Source of the DNA: Clavulina sp. PMI_390
Taxonomy: Eukaryota > Basidiomycota > Agaricomycetes > Cantharellales > Hydnaceae
Length of the DNA: 26,659 nucleotides
Direction: 5' to 3'
Assembly (NCBI GenBank): GCA_015039315.1
Contig: WIDE01000137.1
Span: 33,452 to 60,110 of the forward strand
The notes under the pieces were generated by a model. That model was given only the letters and a program-made list of their open reading frames with translations. It ran no database searches and was not told the DNA's origin. A program made the translations under genes and the position numbers. Positions 1-9,997 of the stretch are shown in pieces. Numbering within the stretch: the stretch's first letter is position 1; every line of letters begins with the position of its first letter.

Positions 1-42
1 AATCAGATTCAGAGAGTGCGCCACACCCTCAATACCAGAAAA

Positions 43-1397
43 ATGACAATGCTGCAGCGTCTAGCCCCTGCCTCTGCACTACCCAACGAGCTTCTAAGAG
101 CAATCTTCCTCTTTGCAAATGGTGAGGCTAGCGTCTGTCACCCACCCGAGGAGGCCTCCGAAGGCTGGCTGCTCAGCGTTAGGCTCTCACACGTCTGTCG
201 CCAATGGCGGATGACGGCCATTGCGGCCGAGAAACTATGGACATCCATCACCGTTCGGAGTCCTAGGACCGGTAACCTGGTGCCACTCTTCGCAGAGCGT
301 GCAGGTTCATCGAGACTCAGCGCGGCATTCCTGTCGCAGTCGCAAAGATTATGGGAAGAGCCGTGGGCAATGGTGCCTTTCTCCCCTTCCCAATGTAGTC
401 GCGTTCGAGAGCTAAAGTTTGGGGCTCCGGAGAGCCACCGCGCCCTAAGAGACCCTATGGATCAAGACAGGGATGTCGGGCCTCTTGATTCTCTCACCTT
501 CAAACGCCACATCCCTCCCATCGAGGACCTTAGACAATTTTCTTCGGCACGTATATTGTTCATCGACGAGTGTTCGCTGCACAGTGACGGAGTCATCTCA
601 CAACTGGCCATGCCTCGGCTCGAGAAGCTTACCATGCGTACGGTCAAAATTGATGAGGTCGCCTACTGCATGGAGCTGCTGAACGCGCCTAAATTATCGC
701 ATTTACGGATCATTGATGGTGATGGGCTCCCTAGTGACTCGATTCTTGATGAAGATGAACTCCCTCCACTTTCCCTCGCCGACTTCCCAGCTCTGGAAGC
801 GCTCAGTATTATTCGCACCAGTCCACAGTTCTGGACACTATTCAGGGACGTCGCTGAAGGAGGACTGTCCGGGATTTTTGTCTTGGATATCACGACGGAT
901 GCATTGGTAGGAGAAATTCTGGACGAAGATGACATTCGTGGGCTTGTGCGCGCTTCATTTGTCTTAATATCACTCACTACAAGGCTAACATTATCGTCCA
1001 CTAGTTGTCATTTTTCACGTCCCTTGAATATCTCAGGGTCGGCACACAACTTTCTACTTTGGAAATGGTACTAAGAGCCTTAAGCCTCAAGCCCAACAAC
1101 GTCATTCCTCACGTTCACACGCTACAACTGGAGATATTGGGCGCCAGTTATTATACGCCCCAGGACACTGACCTCAGACACCAAGGGATGCACAGCCCCT
1201 CTCAACAGACCCTTAAGGCCCTGAAAAGTCGTATAAGAAAGGCTGTGACAGCTGCACCAACTCGAAGGGGAACAGGGACCAGGTTGCTTGACGGCCTCAA
1301 GATGACACGAGAATTGGTAGGGGACAATGAAGACTGGTTCCGCAATCGTATTCCGGAGTTTTCTGTGCTAGAGGGGGAGCGCATCCTTAAGGAGTAG
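43..1397 (+). CDS. F-box protein with leucine-rich C-terminal part (two exons; possibly cut at the left edge)
   Basis: Probable substrate-recognition subunit of an SCF ubiquitin ligase. Residues about 10-65 from the ATG at 43 form an F-box: LPNELLRAIFLFA, then SHVCRQWR and EKLWTSI with the usual spacing. The rest has irregular leucine-rich stretches (for example MPRLEKLTMRTVKID), as in many Agaricomycete F-box proteins. Exons are 43-945 and 1005-1397. The 59-nt intron starts GTGCGC, ends CTAG, holds a GCTAAC branch site and joins two in-phase exons (431 residues). The frame is open upstream to base 1, and related proteins often have a short basic stretch before the F-box, so the true start may lie outside the window. 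The 3' end faces the RTA1 gene 93 bp away. The target is unknown; such F-box genes are numerous and fast evolving in this group. Confidence 0.82.
946..1004 (+). other. Spliceosomal intron of the F-box gene
   Basis: GTGCGC donor, CTAG acceptor and an internal GCTAACA branch site. Reading through it gives an early stop at 1074; removing it joins two open frames in phase 0. Confidence 0.8.
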
Positions 1398-1490
1398 GCC
1401 GAAACGCATTTGTCGATAGTTGCGGACAATATACAACCTGTTCAATTGATGGAACTAGGATGTACTCGTAGGGCACCAGAAGCCGACTCG

Positions 1491-3055
1491 TCATTCGGAG
1501 TTACCCTCATAGAGCAAGAAACCTGGATGAAATAGGTTCAAAGTGTACATCGCTAATGTCACCATCGCGCCATCAAGGACATCTACGAAAGGAATGATGA
1601 GAAACGGGTGATAGGAAAACAGCAAATCTTCTGTTAAGAAGTGGTAACTCACTAAAATAGAGCTGCGTTTCAATAATCCTGCCGTTCCACCCATCCGATA
1701 GCTACAAAATGTACGAGAACACCGATTAAGGGACCTTCTAGACGCCCACGTGGTTAACCGCACGCCAGCGTGATACTCACCTCCACAGTACGGTATATCG
1801 CTCGGATAAGCAAGCACAGCGAGCTGAATGCCAAAGCCCAGCTCATAATCGCCACCTTTCTTGACATCTGGTGGTCGACTGCCAGGTCAACCTTCCAACT
1901 CCACCGTCGGCTCTTCTCAAGCGCCGAGTCTCTGTCCACATTATCAGCTTCTGTGACCTTCTCCACTTCCCCACTTGAGTCCGCAGTAACCCCTGGCTCT
2001 CGGATCGTCGCGGTAGTCTCCGGGGTAGTAGCCACGCTCGGCAAGTCCCTCACCACTCTTCCCTTAGAATAGTTCCAAAAGAACTCTGCTGAAAGAGCTA
2101 AGGAGACGAGAATTTCCGCCAGTTGCACAACGATGCCTCCTAACATGATATGCCCGCCGACAATGGACTGACTCGCCACGCTGGTTATGGGCGCTGTGCC
2201 GGGTTGTTGGATTGCTTTGAGCGTAGGCGAAGATGAGGCAATTCCACCGCCGACCGCTTGGACAACAAGAGCGACAGCGTCAATGCTCACGAAGACGGGC
2301 CCATCTTCTCGGTTTGACCGAAAGTTCCGGTGTAGTCGAGTTAAGGTCGGCGCGCATCAACGTGTCGTGACAGAATGGAGCAAGGTGAGGGGGTAGCAGC
2401 TGTTAGGGCATACTAAATTTCCTCGTGGGCTGTGCTTACATGCAAATGAGTGGATTCTACTGTACTGCGGCCCTACGCGCTTGATGATATGGCCTAATAT
2501 GATAAAATTTGCGGCGGCTGTGAAAGTGGGGGCGAAAATTGTCGTGCTGGAAGACGTGATGGAAAGGAGGGCGGATCAGAAAGAATGCTGCGTTACGTCA
2601 AGCGAGCGAGCAGATAAATGGTCACCTAATCTGCATGAGGAATGGAGTCAAGGCCAATATGTTCTTCGCTGACCAGAAACGTGCCCCCCACCTACGGGTC
2701 TGGGATCAAGATAATACTTAAACCCCAAATCGAGAACTTACCCAATAACCTCTGAGATACCACAGAGCACGACGGTGAACAGCGTGTACCAGGTTCGTGT
2801 TTTGATCGCCTGACCAATATGAAGAACTATATGATCCCAAAAATATGCAAAAAATGTTAGAGAGAAGAGCGGGAGCCTTAGAGCTTTGACACTAGTAGCT
2901 CCTCGAGCAATAAGAGGACTAGCTCAACTAGTTGAGAGGGCATAAAGCGCGATGAAGAGAGCACAAATCCCAGATGTTGGCACATATCCATAGATATTAG
3001 CTTGAGAATGTTGAATTAACGCCCCAGAACCCAATTCCGTACTGAGAGACATCAT
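1491..3055 (-). CDS. RTA1-like seven-transmembrane lipid-translocating/stress protein
   Basis: Member of the fungal RTA1 family: seven-helix proteins of the plasma or other membranes linked in yeast to resistance to 7-aminocholesterol and sphingoid bases (Rta1, Rsb1). Exons on the minus strand are 3055-2929, 2826-2742, 2691-2626, 2546-2440, 2304-1781, 1701-1653 and 1582-1491, giving 349 residues, close to the family's usual length. Diagnostic segments are YGYVPTSGICALF (near 22), GISEVIGWGARFWS, ALTPFLMQI, DAVALVVQAVGGGIAS (137-152), GGHIMLGGIVVQL, IRAIYRTVE, DGWNG and VLDGAMV. Each intron has a GT start and AG end in the correct phase; the first donor (GTTGAG) is weak. The loop between helices 5 and 6 (about residues 208-277) is long, charged and Ser/Thr-rich. 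Either of two tandem ATGs (3055, 3052) may start translation. The substrate cannot be read from sequence. Confidence 0.92.
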
Positions 3056-3982
3056 GAGGCAGCACAATCGGCGGGGGTCTGTAGGTGTTTCACAAATCCC
3101 AGGCTTGCAAATTCAGGAACTTCTAGGAGAAAGCTTATATCTGACGTCGGCAGAAAATCGGGAAGACAGGCGGCGAATTTGCGGTTGCAGCGGAATAACC
3201 AGGTACGACAGTGGTAGGGGTCGCTTTTTGGAGTAACACAAGGCTTCATGGCGCAAGGGGTGGGAGAATGGGAGCTTGATGATCGAGGACCTTTGGTGAA
3301 GTTGTGCTCATATTGGCAGGTTCTTTACGGTAGAGTGAACGAGGTCGAGACTTCAGCTGGAAGAAGGAGTGATGGAAGAGATTTTAGGCGAATTTCGTGA
3401 AAAATAAATGAGGTTGACCGACACGATGGAGTGGGAACTCCTACACGTGACCATCCTGATTACTGCAAAAGACCCTAATTACGCATATGCGAGCATACTT
3501 CACACTGTCCTAGGGTAGATGGAGCCTCATGAAGCTGCCACGGCAGTGCAAAGATCGGGACGTAAGGCCGTGTTTCCATAGCAACGTCCAACCCTCACTG
3601 GCTCTGTCTTATCAGCTTCCGAGCTCAAGGTGATGAGGTTGAGCAAATATAAATCCTGAATATGAATAAGATCCATTACTTGCCTCCCAAGTGCCTAGCC
3701 TGATAGGGCTAATTTCGGGCCCGAGCAAACATTAGCAAGCCCGAGATCCCCGCTCTTGATCCTGACTTAATGCAACATCGCCTTGACTTCGCCCAGGCGT
3801 GTATTCCAGGCGAGTTCTTCTCGAGTTCAAGTTCATCGTAAGGTTTAACACGCACCAACAGCGTTAAGTTATTATCTGCTGTCAGGACCAGTCTAACGCC
3901 GTCGGTGAAGCTTGCGAATGACTCCCGCTTTCCATGTGCTGAGCTTTGAATTACGACTGTCAAGACGCAGCTGTTTTGCGAT
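3056..3982. promoter_or_regulatory. Shared divergent intergenic region between RTA1 and the Zn2Cys6 factor
   Basis: No supportable gene lies in these 0.93 kb. Open frames here are short, lack family features, or run antisense into the first exon of the transcription factor. The region must hold the promoters of both flanking genes. An E-box core CACGTG lies at 3444-3449 and a TATAAA on the plus strand at 3648-3653, about 330 bp before the regulator's ATG. Both are short matches that could occur by chance. Confidence 0.6.
3648..3653 (+). promoter_or_regulatory. Possible TATA element of the Zn2Cys6 gene
   Basis: TATAAA inside the A/T-rich stretch CAAATATAAATCC. It implies a leader of roughly 250-300 nt if used. 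The motif match is the only evidence. Confidence 0.25.
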
Positions 3983-6138
3983 ATGAACGCCCTCCCCAAG
4001 GGTGGCGCGTGCTCGTGGTGCCGTAGTCTTAAAGTGGTGAGTACAATGACAATGCTGGTTTCCGCCTTCCGCACAAGTTTCATCGCCTCCTATCGTTTTC
4101 GTTGTTTGCGGCTTCCGTTTCTTATTTTTCGGCTCTTTGACTCTGTTCGATTGACCTCCTTTAGAGATGTGATGCTCTGAAGCCCACTTGTTCTCGATGT
4201 CAGCAAGGTGGTACAAAATGCGTGTACCCTGGCGTAGCCCGCCGTAGGCCACGTGTATCGGTCACGATGGCTCTGGAAGCGCGTGCTATTGAACTGGAAT
4301 TGATCGTCCACAAGCTGACATTCAACTCAACGCACTATGTCTCTTTGGCATCCGCCAACCTATTGCGGCGACTTCAATATCTGGCAACCTCTCAAGCATC
4401 AACACAAATCTCTCCTACGGTGGATACAGCATGGTTACCTATTTACCCAAATGCTGAAGCAGGGAATCAGCAAGGCCGTATTAATCCTGGGGAGGATGTC
4501 ACTGGAGGTTACACCTCTGTAATCAACAGAGTCGTCGTCGAGCACAGGCTACAATCGCACGATTGGACTAAGTTCGACGAAATATCCCTCTCATTGTCAT
4601 TGCACTTGTACGTCCCTCATTTACACATCTATTTGAAGACGGCCTTACCTATTGTTTTACCCTAGAATCAACCTATTCCTGCCTTATCGGTCTCATTACT
4701 ACTTCTTCATTGACATCCCTCGTTTCCTTCATTGTGTATCCCTACCTCCATCACATCCCGATTCAATCCATCCTTGCTTGCTGAACGCTTGCTATCTTGG
4801 CGCATGCTCAGTTAGTAGAGGAAGCCTTGCATCCCTTCAACCATATTTCATCCAACGCACTCGCCATTTCCTCCAACAGGCCCTGATGTTTGCCGATCGC
4901 ATCACTCATTTTCTCTGGGCTAGCCTCATCCTTGGGTGCTTCTTTGGAAGAGACCATCGACTCCAAGAATCCTTTGGCGTGGTTGTTTCAGCTACCCGCT
5001 TGGCGTCTGCATGCGGGCTGACCCTATCTCGTGACAATCCCGCACCTGATGTAAATGGCTATAGACCTAGCGAATACCTGCTACCTCCACCCAAGCATGA
5101 AGTTGAGGCAGCGGATCGTATCCGGCTAGCCCATGCCCTCTATATGGCCGATCAAACATCACCAATATTTGGAGGAAGCCCTGGAGCATTAGCCTTTGAT
5201 CCTCGATGGTCACTCAACCCTGAAGAAGCTGCTCTACGATACCAAAATGATCAGGTATGGTTCATTATAGATTTACCTCCTCCCAATAATTTACACAAAC
5301 CCCAGGGTATGACAACCAAAGAGCTCCTAGCTGAACTTTGGCAAACTGATATGCACATCAAGACCTTAATATTGAGGATGTTTCAGAAAGCGACGAACTT
5401 TGCTCGGTTCGCCAGTGGTGCGATCCGTTCTACCCTCGTCTTATTGAGCCAGACTCACTCGTTTTGAACTTCCAGAAAAGGGTTATCGCGGCTTGGAGGA
5501 AGAATATCTGCTCCTAGGAGCGCAGATTGATCAACAACGTCGCGCGCTTCCCCTTTTATCTGACCCCATTGGGCTTCGACCTCTCGAAACTTTCAACACG
5601 TTCAACCCGCACCTCCTGTTCGCTCATACCACACTGTATGGGAGTGGGCTGGTTCTGCATAGCGTGCTAGCCGGTGACGATACTGAGGCAAGGAGAAAAA
5701 TGCTTGAATGCTTACGAGCTCTAGTGGGCATCTGCGAGCATGTCCGAGGCCACAAGCGCCTTCGCCTCGTCCAGTTAGGCTTACTCAATTTGGTGAGTGC
5801 TTGCGTCCTGGTGCAGGCCAATAAAATACTCACAATGAACTCGTAGGTTCATATCATAAACGCCCTCAGAGTCATTATTCGCGAACTACGACGGCCTGAA
5901 GTGAAAGAAAATGCAAGACTCTCAGCTAGCTACTGCTACGCAATCGAACTACTTCTTGACTTCATCGATGACACGATTGTGCTGTTCCCAGCATGGGGTA
6001 GGTTTCATTTTTTTTTTTTCGCCCTCATCATGACTAAGAAATTGACGTCTTCCCCTTTCCCTTGCTTTTGCACTAGCCGATACTCCAGTGATAATCAAAG
6101 ATAAGCTCGCCGCTGCACTAGTATCATTGGTCGCTTAG
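3983..6138 (+). CDS. Zn2Cys6 transcription factor with fungal-specific middle homology region
   Basis: DNA-binding regulator. The cluster is complete at residues 10-37: C10-x2-C13-x6-C20-x6-C27-x2-C30-x6-C37. The first intron falls between C13 and C20, so the motif appears only after splicing. Exons are 3983-4036, 4165-4607, 4666-5254, 5306-5417, 5476-5792, 5847-5997 and 6077-6138, giving 575 residues. Exon 3 opens the middle region with FFIDIPRFLHCVSLPPSHP and CLLNACYLGACS, then FADRITHFLWAS and ATRLASACGL, a pattern I know from Agaricomycete factors of this type. The end (LDFIDDTIVLFPAWADTP) also fits. The third intron (5255-5305) is a multiple of 3 and has no stop, so its retention would stay in frame. 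The donor at 5418 is a choice; 5415 also keeps frame. It is divergent from the RTA1 gene, a possible target. The bound sequence and inducer are unknown. Confidence 0.88.
4037..4164 (+). other. Intron 1 of the Zn2Cys6 gene, inside the zinc cluster
   Basis: GTGAGT donor and TTTAG acceptor, 128 nt. Splicing joins CSWCRSLKV to RCDALKPTC in phase 0 and completes the six-cysteine motif. Without splicing the frame passes into non-zinc-cluster sequence. Confidence 0.85.
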
Positions 6139-6859
6139 ACGGAAGGGAGCAAGCGACTTTCTGCATAGCTGTAGTGCAGGTTCACGCATGGCAGAGGAGC
6201 TACTCCACAAGACATTAGAGATGGCATTGGGCATTGACACCATCACTACGATGTGGATACAGTATTTTCTTCACATCTACAAATCAAGTTATCACAAACA
6301 TACAAATCGATCGTGCGGAAGTGCATAGGGGTAACCGGCATGGCAGTGTGGCATGGTTGTAGTATCACTGTTTTCATGATCACCATCACCACTAGCACGG
6401 TCATATTAGAAGGGTAAAGGAGCGCGGGTAGAGCCCAGTAATAGTCCGTGGGATGAGATAGGGAGAGAGAATGTCCAGGTCGTGACAAATCGAGAGACCG
6501 TGCTGGAGGAATGGGGCGGCCATATGTTTGCAGGGCGTCGCGGCAAAGTAGCTTGTCCTCCAGCTACAAAACAGAAGGAAAGAGACTATTAAGATGGCGA
6601 GATAAGGTAGATCGGAAATGGGGAATCATCGAGTTGAGACAAAGAGCGTGGGTTATGATGAGGTTATCCATGAGGGATAAGACGATAATAAAAAAAGGAA
6701 GACCTTGCGGCGAGCGCCGAGTGACGTGTATTTTGTTCTTCATAAGGGCAGGAGGCCAGGGGTATCAACGTCGCGCGTTTTGAGTAAGGGAATACCTGAA
6801 TACCCAACTTTTTCTTCCCGAAACTCGGGTATCAATTCCAACAGGAACGAGTAAGTTGA
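6139..6859. other. Convergent 3' intergenic region, no gene seen
   Basis: These 721 bp separate the 3' ends of the transcription factor and the cyclin, so both 3' UTRs and poly(A) sites lie here. Two open frames of 80-90 codons (6246-6488 minus, 6511-6783 plus) have no recognisable motif, no plausible splice partners and unremarkable composition. I do not call them genes. Confidence 0.55.
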
Positions 6860-8892
6860 TCAAACTCGATCGCCGGTATTACTACCACCGGTCAGGAAGC
6901 TTCGAATGCTCGCCGAAATAGACATCCCCATGCTCCCGAAGCCTGAACCTGAGCTCTTGGAGGCTGTGATGCCAGAGCCTCCGCCGCTTTTCATACTGAA
7001 GCGCGAGCTGTTCTGTCCGCTGTCAGCACCACTCTCGAGCGAATGACGAGATGTACCACCATGAAATTTGCCAGGCGTGATGGTGGCCGTGCTGACGCGG
7101 CGGCTATTCGTGCTCATGGGTGCAGGCGCAACGCCAGTAGCTGTGGGGGAGGATGCGTGCAGGACAAAGTTCGTGGGATATGAAAGGTGACCAGCGATCG
7201 TACCCGTGGAAGAGCTGAATTGGGAGCGGGAATTACGTTTACAAGACGAGCGGCGCGACGAGGACTTGCGCAAAGCAACATCCATTGGAGAAGGCACGCG
7301 CGAACCGGTATGCGCGTAGGAAGGAGTAGCGCGACTTGGAGGCTGGTAAAGATCAACCGCAGAATTATGGTGTCCAGGGTTGCCATTGTGGAAGTGGCGG
7401 TCAAGACGTCGCGAGGTTCGACGCTCGTCAATCTCCATAGGGGAAGCTTCAGCGTTGCCATAGGCCCCGGTCGTACCAGACCGACGGCGAGACCAGCTAA
7501 ACCTTGAGCGCCTCGCTGGTTCTGGCTGTTGCACATTGGTTTGCCTCTGGGTTTGGAGCGCACCATAGAATTTCGATTTCCCTGCATCACCCCTCATGCC
7601 AATCGCCCCCACACCTGCTAGGTTCTCAACGTCACGAACTGCCTTCGAAGTAGCCCCACTGTGCAAATCATCGTCATCCATGTTCAGGCTGGCGACGATG
7701 CGAATAATGCCAGCATCATCGTTATCCAGCGAATCCTCACTCGTCATTGAGTAGTTGGAAGAGGATGCAGAATCTGAAGATGTGAAAGATATCGAAGTTT
7801 CGTCGGCCGTAAGTCCGCTCGAGCTGTCGGAAGCATCGCTATCGATTGAGAGAGCACGGGTGAGAGTAATGCCTAGACCTGAACGTTGGGAGTCTGAGGG
7901 TGGCGCATCCGTACGAGGGTTAATACGCGAGGAAGCACGGGCCGACATGCGTGAAGGGGTTATGAGCGCAGATGGCGCTGCCGAGTTTGGATGGCGCTCG
8001 ACGCGTTCCTGAGATCCACGCTCAAGTCGGCGAATGGCAGTCGTACGAGCCTCTAAGCGAGACTCGCGGTCAGCTTGGGAGTCTTCTTCCTTGATAATTC
8101 CCTTGCGACGGAGGACTTGAGGATAGGAGCTTCGAGCAGGAGGCATGACAAGATTCCTAAGAGCTGGAGTCCGAGTCCGCGTGATAATGAATTCTTGGTT
8201 AGCACGTTGGAAGAGAGCGCCATCAGAGAGGTGGGGCCCAAGCAGATCGAATACGGGTTTCAGATGCCAGATTAATTCGTCCTCGTCAAAGGTTAGGTCG
8301 TAGTCGATCACGTTCAGAAACTGCCGCTCCATCACATTAATCTCGTCAAGTGTCCACAAGCCACTAACATAGTGCGCCCAATGTTTGTTGCGCGTGTTGA
8401 CATCATTTGAGAACTTGGATGCCACAATAAGAGCGGAAAAGAACAACCGATGGGGAGTCGAATCTGTGGCTGTTCGGAAAATGAGTGTCAGCCTCAGTGT
8501 CACCGCCGCTGAGAATGCGAGGGCTTACGCGTGGCTCCAAAGCTATTGGACATCCTTTCACGGAGGCGGGAGAGATAGATTAAAGCAGAAGAGAGAGTTC
8601 CAACGGTAACTTTATTCCTCCTGCACAGTGACAGAATAAAGTCCTCCAACGGCAGAGGCACCAATCCTTCTGGGGAGAGCTGCAGTGGTTTGCCGCCAGA
8701 GATGGCATTCACAAGGGTTTCGACATACGAGGCCACGTATGCTACCATATGATAAGTGATGTCGAGCGTCATGAACCGAAGGACGTAGATATCAGTCTCG
8801 CTAGCGGGGACCTGTGAGGCTTCCTGGATCCGAGCCATCTGAGACGAGGCGGACAGGTTGCGAGTCCGGATATTGACAACAGACACAACCAT
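6860..8892 (-). CDS. Pcl/Pho80-type cyclin (Pho85-family CDK cyclin)
   Basis: Regulatory subunit of a cyclin-dependent kinase. Exons 8892-8529 and 8469-6860 are joined by a 59-nt intron (GTAAGC...AACAG), giving 657 residues. The cyclin box spans about residues 48-200: AYVASYVETLV, then FILSLCRRNKVTVGTL, HRLFFSALIVASKFSND, KHWAHYVSGLW and EINVMERQFLNVIDYDL, typical of the Pcl1/Pcl2/Pho80 branch. The remaining 450 residues are Ser/Thr-rich and disordered-looking, with many S/T-P sites, ending in a more ordered MSISASIRSFLTGG segment. Basidiomycete Pcl-type cyclins often have such tails. The ATG at 8892 is the first in-frame ATG; the frame stays open upstream without one. Out-of-frame ATGs at 8996 and 8987 would precede it unless a 5' UTR intron (9074-8931) removes them. 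I cannot tell Pcl from Pho80 by sequence alone. Confidence 0.87.
8470..8528 (-). other. Intron of the cyclin gene, within the cyclin box
   Basis: GTAAGC donor, AACAG acceptor, 59 nt, phase 1. Removal joins SNSFGAT to PTDSTPHRLFF and restores the cyclin box. Confidence 0.88.
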
Positions 8893-8930
8893 AATGCCAA
8901 AGTTTTGAATAATCCACGAGCAAATGAGTG

Positions 8931-9074
8931 CTGAAAAGAATAGGTAAACGAGGGGATCGGGGTCCGCAAATAGTTGTTGCGGGCCATGCACAACATTTCC
9001 GGAAACGCGTCAGATATCCAATTTATATCGGTGACGGAGACCGTGGTAGCATATAATTCGGTTTATCGACTCAC
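8931..9074 (-). other. Possible 5' UTR intron of the cyclin gene
   Basis: On the minus strand a good donor (GCGAT/GTGAGTCG, at 9074) and a pyrimidine-rich acceptor (TTCTTTTCAG, ending 8931) bracket 144 nt. Removing it would delete two upstream out-of-frame ATGs and make 8892 the first ATG. It competes with the TATA-like box at 9022-9027, which would then be intronic. Confidence 0.3.
9022..9027 (-). promoter_or_regulatory. TATA-like element upstream of the cyclin gene
   Basis: The minus strand reads GATATAAATT, 130 nt before the ATG at 8892. It is a motif match only and is in conflict with the alternative that this stretch is a leader intron. Confidence 0.25.
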
Positions 9075-9145
9075 ATCGCGCAGTTAAACCAGAAAGAAAG
9101 AAGAAACACGTCGACTCCAGAGTCCGACGCAGGGATCGAGAAGGG

Positions 9146-9153
9146 TCACGTGA
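9146..9153. promoter_or_regulatory. Palindromic E-box TCACGTGA
   Basis: A perfect 8-bp palindrome with the CACGTG core recognised by bHLH factors such as Pho4 and Cbf1 in yeast. It lies about 255 bp upstream of the cyclin ATG and 845 bp from the reductase ATG. Known biology makes it relevant to a Pho85-cyclin gene, but a single 6-8 bp match is weak evidence. Confidence 0.3.
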
Positions 9154-9997
9154 GTGCGCTAACAAGGCCAAACTTCCACCATGGGTGCTGTTGGTGGATT
9201 ATACTTTTCTCGTTGTACGTGATCCATTATCCGATAGAGCGGGGATATGCTGCCAAATTCAAGTGATTGCGCCGGTATGTGAGGTGGTGACAGTTCCGAT
9301 ATCCACTGCTACTTGAGTAACTCGCATTATCGCACTCTCAACTGTCAAGCCATCAAACTTGCTCAGCAGTCAATTATCCATTCCGCATTTGGTAGCAGCT
9401 ATGACTTTCCCTTCATTTAAGCCGCTCTCTTGCCATTCTATAACCGTTCGAGTTGCCTTGCTCGCCAACCTCCCTCTGTCGCCACCTAATCTCAGCTTGC
9501 ACACCGTTTCTGAGAGCACCACTGTTCCTAAATCTGGGAGAGTTCGTTATCTGATTGATATGAAGATGTCAACTCTTAACTCCTGAGTGACCTATTTGTA
9601 CGATGCGGGCACGCGGATATGGTTTCATAACATATTGACAAACTGTCCACTGAATCAAGATGCCGTCGGTTGGCACATCACTCCAAATCCAGCCACGCCA
9701 CCCGGTCACGCCTCTGTCCGGTTCAACGCGCACTAAAACACTCTCCCATATGAGATCTGAACCGTAAACCCGCAGCGCTCCTGCCCCAGCTTTTTATGGG
9801 TGTTGTCCTTATTCAGCGGCGCAAGAAGGGCGCTTGGTCGGTGATGGCTAGCAGCGCCACTCAGACATGTTCTCCTTTTCCGATCGACAAGGTTAAGGCT
9901 GATAATACATGAGACGTGTGTATCTCCACACGATGCTAGATTTAAGAGAGCACGCAATCAAGGTTGTTCTCTATCATTTCCCCCTTTCTCCTTCATC

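Larger units (their letters stand above)
8893..9997. promoter_or_regulatory. Divergent intergenic region between the cyclin and the reductase
   Basis: About 1.1 kb with no convincing gene. On the cyclin side it holds a TATA-like box (9022-9027, minus) and a palindromic TCACGTGA (9146-9153). On the reductase side the 20 bases before the ATG at 9998 are C/T-rich, as is common upstream of highly expressed fungal genes. A 62-codon frame from the ATG at 9401 is open but has no recognised features. Confidence 0.55.

Noticed and set aside
1746..1753. CCACGTGG E-box-like palindrome
   Set aside because: It lies in an intron near the 3' end of the RTA1 gene, far from any promoter.
3709..4083. 124-codon minus-strand frame overlapping the start of the Zn2Cys6 gene
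   Set aside because: It overlaps the first exon and intron of a well-supported gene in antisense and resembles no family.
8769..8996. MLCMARNNYL... frame overlapping the cyclin start
   Set aside because: It is out of frame with the cyclin box and stops within it; at most an upstream frame, not a separate gene.
9401..9586. 62-codon plus-strand frame in the cyclin/reductase intergenic region
   Set aside because: No motif, no homologue I recognise, and no splice evidence; it is short enough to occur by chance.
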